Below, piece after piece: positions 6,930 through 10,839 of a stretch of 10,839 nucleotides of DNA. The DNA is taken from NCBI GenBank assembly GCA_015663855.1, contig DQRJ01000062.1, forward strand, positions 1-10,839. Direction: 5' to 3'. Each line of letters opens with the position of its first letter. The stretch's first letter is position 1. Made by a program: the position numbers and the translations under genes. Origin of the DNA: Flavobacteriales bacterium. Its GTDB lineage: Bacteria > Bacteroidota > Bacteroidia > Flavobacteriales_D > Sanyastnellaceae. The notes under the pieces are model-generated. The model was given only the letters and a program-made list of their open reading frames with translations, was not told the DNA's origin and ran no database searches.

Positions 6930-6959
6930 AAAGCCCGACGAAATTACTCGCCGGGCTTT
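6930..6959 (-). terminator. Strong intrinsic terminator of the add-ASST unit
   Basis: Read on the minus strand, the arms AAAGCCCGGCG (6959-6949) and CGTCGGGCTTT (6940-6930) form an 11-pair stem including one G-U wobble. The loop is 8 bases (6948-6941) and a run of T follows (6932 down to about 6928). It starts 20 bases after the stop of the second arylsulfotransferase-like gene and is the clearest terminator in the window. Confidence 0.85.
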
Positions 6960-6979
6960 AATTAATATCTTAAAAGTAA

Positions 6980-8896
6980 TTACTTCTGAATCAGGATTCT
7001 TGAAGTAGCAACTCCAGTAGAAGTTTGGATTACTATAGTGTAAGCACCGTTGTTTAGATGACCTAAATCGAATCTAAGCGCGTTAGGCGAATTAGAGTTG
7101 TTAGAGGTGAAAACGGTTTGGCCCTGCATATTGTATATGCTAACAAGCGCGTTACCAGAAGAGGCGTTCAACACCAAATTCAAGATGCCTGTAGTAGGGT
7201 TCGGGTATAATCCGACAGCCAGTGGAGAAGGAGAATCAACGCTATCAATAATAACGCTCACTACTAATGAAGTAGTGCATCCCATGATGTCTGTTACGGT
7301 GATTAAAAAGTCACCACTTTGAGTTGTAGTGAAATCTAGTTCGTTCTGGTAAGGGATTACAGAACTATCACTTAAGTTAATCCACTCTATACTGTTCAGA
7401 TCGTAAGATCCATTCGCAATAATAGAAATGTTAGCTGAGCTTGAATCATAACTGATGCTGTCTAGCTCAAGAGCTAAGTCACACACCAAGCAACTTGCAA
7501 TAGGGGTAGGGTCTAGCTCAATTGGAGCGCCTGCGACGAAGTCAATCCCGTCAAATGCAGGAAAGTCAGCGGGGTATCTGTGCGCTCTGAAAGTAAGGTT
7601 CTGGAACGGGTTTAATACAGTTCCTTGGCTCACTGGAGATGCCATACCGGCTTGGTTCAATAGAGGTGTCTTGTAATACCAAACCAACTCTCCCTCCTGA
7701 GTGTATTCTCTAGTATCTCCACTCTTTCCAGAGCAAATCAAGCTGTTTCCATTGTCCAGTCTTTGGAAAGAAGAAACGATGTTAGAGTAAATCGTGTTAG
7801 GGTCAGGTGAAGAGAAAGTCCAGTCGAAATCAGTGGGTAAAAAAGTACCCGATGCCGCGTCTACTGCGTATTCGTTTTCGTACTCGTCGTAAAATGGAAT
7901 CAAAGTGTGTACAGTACTGTATTCAGAGGTGTCACCTTGAACTCTATTGTTGAATACTCCAACTTTACCGTAATCAGCATTGTCATTGTCTAAAGCAAGG
8001 TCAAGCCAATGAGTGTGGTGTTGAAAACCTAGCTTTGTGTTCGAGCTATCTCCACGATCGTAAGCCATAGGGTTCCCCCATCTCCACTTAAGTTCACCAG
8101 AGGTTGTGTTTCCGCGATCGACAATCCAAATTTCATTAAAAGTAGGTACGCTGAGCATAATGTGCTGACTAAATGGGTCGTAGTCGATAGCGTTAATGTG
8201 AAGCCAATCAGCAGCTGCGCCAAGTGTTTGCCCGAAGTTGATGTTGATTTTATGGATGTTGTCAGCAACTACTCCGTAGTTTGATTTAGTGCTGTCAAAG
8301 TCTTGGATTAAGTGATCCCAAACCGCCCACTCCCAAACAACTTGGCCTTCGTTATAAGCATCAGGTCCGATTTCCCAAATAACCTCTGACCACATTCCAT
8401 CGCCAGTTAAATTAGCCGGGTTACGACCAGCCTCGATGCACTCTAGTGAATCGCGTTGCTCCCAAGCTGTAACTAATACGTTTCCGTTAGCTAATGGTTG
8501 GATGTCGTGGTGTAACCTGTATGCCGAATCGTTGCGAGTAAAAGACCAAATAGGAACGTTGTCCCATGTTCTTCTCTCGATAGAGGCTCCGCCTCCTCCA
8601 GCCCAGATAGCGTCTTCGCTATTATCGGCTGGTCTGTAAGTTGTTATTACATCAGTGTTTTCGAGTATGTAAAGAACGTTTGCCGGTCTTAGTGAATCAC
8701 CATGCTCCCATGTGTGAACAACGTTTCCGCACATATCCATCAAAAACGCTGTCGATTGATTGTGAGGATATATGAGGTTGTAGCCTCCATCAGAAAGTTC
8801 TGGATTGTAAATAATTGTTCCTACTGTGTTTTCCTGAGAAAATGTAGTGGTAGCTATGATAAATAGCGCTAATCCTAAAAAGTAATTTTGCTTCAT
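6980..8896 (-). CDS. Secreted arylsulfotransferase-like propeller protein, copy 2, with T9SS domain
   Basis: The 638-residue protein has a signal peptide (MKQNYFLGLALFIIATTTFS, cleavage near 20) and a catalytic-type beta-propeller of the arylsulfate sulfotransferase (ASST) superfamily (about 25-460). Family-type histidines are visible: LHHDIQPLANGNVLV (129-143), DWLHINAIDYD (230-240, His233) and FQHHTHW (291-297). In E. coli ASST three histidines and an arginine form the active site and sulfate passes through a sulfohistidine. The arginine lies 18 residues after the middle histidine; here that position is Pro251 (IMLSVPTFNE). A PKD/Ig-like domain follows (about 468-552), then a T9SS type A sorting domain (562-638) with GLYPNPTTGILNL and LGHLNNGAYTIVI. 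The start lies 2 bases after the stop of copy 1, so translation is probably coupled. Secretion to the cell surface is expected. Whether it transfers sulfate or binds another ligand is open. Confidence 0.85.
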   Translation of the reverse strand: MKQNYFLGLALFIIATTTFSQENTVGTIIYNPELSDGGYNLIYPHNQSTAFLMDMCGNVVHTWEHGDSLRPANVLYILENTDVITTYRPADNSEDAIWAGGGGASIERRTWDNVPIWSFTRNDSAYRLHHDIQPLANGNVLVTAWEQRDSLECIEAGRNPANLTGDGMWSEVIWEIGPDAYNEGQVVWEWAVWDHLIQDFDSTKSNYGVVADNIHKININFGQTLGAAADWLHINAIDYDPFSQHIMLSVPTFNEIWIVDRGNTTSGELKWRWGNPMAYDRGDSSNTKLGFQHHTHWLDLALDNDNADYGKVGVFNNRVQGDTSEYSTVHTLIPFYDEYENEYAVDAASGTFLPTDFDWTFSSPDPNTIYSNIVSSFQRLDNGNSLICSGKSGDTREYTQEGELVWYYKTPLLNQAGMASPVSQGTVLNPFQNLTFRAHRYPADFPAFDGIDFVAGAPIELDPTPIASCLVCDLALELDSISYDSSSANISIIANGSYDLNSIEWINLSDSSVIPYQNELDFTTTQSGDFLITVTDIMGCTTSLVVSVIIDSVDSPSPLAVGLYPNPTTGILNLVLNASSGNALVSIYNMQGQTVFTSNNSNSPNALRFDLGHLNNGAYTIVIQTSTGVATSRILIQK

Positions 8897-8898
8897 AT

Positions 8899-10557
8899 TT
8901 AGATTTTTAACAGCTTCGAAGATATGGATTTTTTGGTGAAATTAGAAGTGAAATTTAAAAGATAACAGCCCCTGTCTAAGGTTTGGCCTAAATAGATATT
9001 AGAATTGGATGTGGCATAACCACTATTTATAATAACCCCCATATAGGTTGAGATGACCCACTTACCCGCTTCTGGGAAGAATACGTTACATGAATTAGTG
9101 AAGGGGTTTGGTGATGCCGTGAGTTTTTGTTTAATGGTTTCGGTTTCAGCAACTCTTGAAGAGCAGCCTGTGTCCCAACTATTAACTTCGATTAAATCAC
9201 CAGGAGTGAGGTCTCGACCTGCTAATCCAGGGTAGTCAGGTGCGTAACGAGGGAGTCGGAACATCCCGTTATTTCCGTCGTCGCTTCCTTGAGTAGTTGC
9301 TCCGTATGCAGTCACGGGGTTTATATAGTCCCAAACGATTTCGTTGTCTGCATTTATTTCAAAAGCGTAACCCGATGGTCCGTCACAAATAAGAGTGTTT
9401 CCATTTGGAAGACGATTCACACCTGATATGATATCGCCGAAAAATTCAGGATAGAAAACTTCAGGGTAGGTCCAATAGTAAGTTGAAGGGGAAAATGCTG
9501 CCGTTTCCCCAATAGGGTAAGTGCCGTTTTCCATAGTAGGTAGCTCGATTATATCTACAGAGCTAAAATGCCCTTCCGGTCTATTTCTGCCATTATTGAA
9601 TACGATAATAGAACCTGCGTCGTCAAGTCCCTCAGGTATCCAATGAGAGTCGTGCTGGAAAAATAATCTTTGGTCTTCGTCATTTCCGCGTCCGTAATTT
9701 TTAGGATTTCCGTAGCGGTATAGAAGGTCGCCTGCCTCTGTTGCAGCTTCTTCTGTCGTAAGTGAGTGATCGATGATGAATAGCTCGCTAAATTTAGGAG
9801 AGCTCAAGATGATTTGGTCTAATTCTTCATTGTAATCCACAGCATTCGTGTGCATCCAGTCCGCCTGGTAAGCATTGGGGCCATTGCTAACAAGGTGATT
9901 AATATCAATCCTGCGAGGTGCATATGCAATCTCAGAATAGTTAGGAAGCAAGCTGTCTGTATATTGAACTAAGTGATCCCAAACGTTCCATCGCCATACG
10001 ATATCTCCCCCTTCAGTTCCTGTGGGTGAAATTTCGATTATTTCCGTAGTCCAAAGAGCATTACCATAAGTGTTAGGCGTTTTTCCTAAAGCAAGACTTT
10101 CTTCGTAAGTATGTGAGTTCCAGCTGATAATAAGGATGTTGCCATTAGGCATCATTTCGATATCGTGGTGCTGATGGTGTGAAGAATCGGCCCAATTAAT
10201 AGCCCAAACCAAATCACCTTCCCAACTAAACCGCTCTATTCGACCACCTGTTCCACCACCTGCAAAGGGTGGGATAGCTTGAGAAGTAAGGCGGCCCGTT
10301 CTTAAAAGACTGCCGTCCTCAAGTAGGTACGCTGATAGCCCGATTCTATAATCACTTTCCCATTGGTTGATGATATGTCCGCAGTTATCAATTAAATAGG
10401 TGCTGTTTGAAGCAGTCGGAGCGAGTAAGTTATACCCCACAAAAGCTTCAGAGGTATTAGTTAAAGTCCCTACAGTTTGGGTTTGAGCATTAATAATATT
10501 ATTAACGGCAAACAGAAAGGATATAATCACAACTACTTTAAAAGAATGGATTTTCAT
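8899..10557 (-). CDS. Secreted arylsulfotransferase-like propeller protein, copy 1, with T9SS domain
   Basis: This 552-residue paralogue of the downstream gene has a signal peptide (residues 1-24, ending NNIINAQ), an ASST-type propeller (about 28-460) and a short type A T9SS sorting domain (480-552; ASPNPFTNSCNVFF, then RGCYLLNFTSNFTKKSISSK). The candidate active-site histidines are in SHHQHHDIEMMPNGNILI (126-143), ADWMHTNAVDYN (232-243, His236) and FQHDSHW (300-306). The position 18 residues after His236, an arginine in characterised ASST, is Pro254 (ILSSPKFSE), as in the sister protein. Shared blocks such as VWDHLVQ/VWDHLIQ, GGRIERFSW/GASIERRTW and RYGNPKNYGRG/RWGNPMAYDRG show common descent. 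Unlike the sister it lacks the PKD/Ig-like domain before the sorting domain. It starts 12 bases after the adenosine deaminase stop, in the same apparent operon. The substrate is unknown, and an extracellular sulfate-ester role is only suggested by family. Confidence 0.85.
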   Translation of the reverse strand: MKIHSFKVVVIISFLFAVNNIINAQTQTVGTLTNTSEAFVGYNLLAPTASNSTYLIDNCGHIINQWESDYRIGLSAYLLEDGSLLRTGRLTSQAIPPFAGGGTGGRIERFSWEGDLVWAINWADSSHHQHHDIEMMPNGNILIISWNSHTYEESLALGKTPNTYGNALWTTEIIEISPTGTEGGDIVWRWNVWDHLVQYTDSLLPNYSEIAYAPRRIDINHLVSNGPNAYQADWMHTNAVDYNEELDQIILSSPKFSELFIIDHSLTTEEAATEAGDLLYRYGNPKNYGRGNDEDQRLFFQHDSHWIPEGLDDAGSIIVFNNGRNRPEGHFSSVDIIELPTMENGTYPIGETAAFSPSTYYWTYPEVFYPEFFGDIISGVNRLPNGNTLICDGPSGYAFEINADNEIVWDYINPVTAYGATTQGSDDGNNGMFRLPRYAPDYPGLAGRDLTPGDLIEVNSWDTGCSSRVAETETIKQKLTASPNPFTNSCNVFFPEAGKWVISTYMGVIINSGYATSNSNIYLGQTLDRGCYLLNFTSNFTKKSISSKLLKI

Positions 10558-10569
10558 TAAATCAATATT

Positions 10570-10839
10570 TTATTTAGGCCAAATTTTTTCTTTAACATCA
10601 TCGCTAACATATGAAGCTTCGAGAGCCCATCTATTGCATTGGTGTAATTGTTCGACAGAAAACCCAAGTGTATTGTAAGCTATTCGATACTCATCCATTA
10701 AATCGATATTCATTACGCCTGGGTCATCGCTGTTTATAGTGGTGCATACCCCTAAATCAAAGAGCTTTTTTAATGGGTGTTCCGCCAGGCTTGGCACTGC
10801 CTGCGTGAGCCAATTGCTTGTAGGACAAAGCTCTAACGT
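10570..10839 (-). CDS. add: Adenosine deaminase, C-terminal part (5' end outside window)
   Basis: The frame is open to the window edge and gives the last 89 residues of a zinc-dependent adenosine/AMP-deaminase-fold protein, which hydrolyses adenosine to inosine and ammonia in purine salvage. Diagnostic motifs are ELCPTSNW near the visible start and INSDDPGVMN, whose Asp pair matches the metal/substrate-binding DDP of adenosine deaminases. DEYRIAYNTLGFSVEQL and NRWALEASYVSDDVKEKI then match the usual C-terminal helices. The in-frame GTG at 10797 is internal, because the conserved CPTSN motif lies upstream of it. The zinc-binding histidines lie outside the window. The first ASST-like gene starts 12 bases after its stop. 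Confidence 0.9.
   Translation of the reverse strand, partial: TLELCPTSNWLTQAVPSLAEHPLKKLFDLGVCTTINSDDPGVMNIDLMDEYRIAYNTLGFSVEQLHQCNRWALEASYVSDDVKEKIWPK

Noticed and set aside
8311..8325. Short DNA repeat aagtgatcccaaac at 8311 and again near 9970
   Set aside because: It encodes the shared VWDHL motif of the two paralogous proteins, so it reflects gene duplication and coding conservation rather than a separate repeat element.
1..10839. CRISPR arrays, tRNA/rRNA genes, insertion sequences, phage or defence modules
   Set aside because: No spaced direct repeats, cloverleaf-like stretches, transposase motifs or terminal inverted repeats were found on either strand by eye.

Overview
The window looks like a chromosomal segment of a marine-type Bacteroidota bacterium, most likely Flavobacteriales. 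This rests on three secreted proteins that combine an N-terminal signal peptide with a C-terminal type IX secretion (T9SS) type A sorting domain, on a TAnnTTTG-type -7 promoter element before pckA, on the absence of clear Shine-Dalgarno sequences, and on the Bacteroidota flavour of the housekeeping proteins (Mdh, ATP-type PckA, RsmE). Coding density is very high. No gene-free stretch exceeds about 120 bases, and no RNA gene, CRISPR array, insertion sequence or phage module was seen.

Layout. The left edge (1-330, +) is the C-terminal third of malate dehydrogenase. It converges on a minus-strand pair: a fasciclin-domain lipoprotein (2709-3359) followed 19 bases later by a large FG-GAP/VCBS repeat T9SS cargo protein (371-2689). 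The 3' ends meet in a compact zone holding a tandemly duplicated small hairpin and a stronger plus-strand hairpin-plus-T-tract. The latter lies inside the last codons of the FG-GAP gene. Divergent from the fasciclin gene, across a 120-base promoter region, is pckA (3480-5093), followed 24 bases later by rsmE (5118-5843), both +. They converge, with 8 bases between stops, on a minus-strand pair in which a PaaG-like crotonase (6130-6909) overlaps a small DUF551-like gene (5852-6133) by four bases.

The right third is one minus-strand transcription unit: adenosine deaminase (3' part, 10570-10839), then two tandem, clearly paralogous secreted arylsulfotransferase-like beta-propeller proteins (8899-10557 and 6980-8896). 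The gaps are 12 and 2 bases, and the unit is closed by a strong intrinsic terminator at 6930-6959.

Functionally the housekeeping genes cover the C4 and PEP nodes of central metabolism (Mdh, PckA), 16S rRNA modification (RsmE), CoA-thioester catabolism (PaaG-like) and purine salvage (Add). The rest is cell-envelope or exported material. No recognised new defence or mobile system is present. The points most worth a second look are the tandem ASST-like pair, in which the arginine position of the classical active site appears to be proline in both copies; the terminator embedded in an opposing coding sequence, with a matching odd insertion in that protein's sorting domain; and the DUF551/PaaG coupling.
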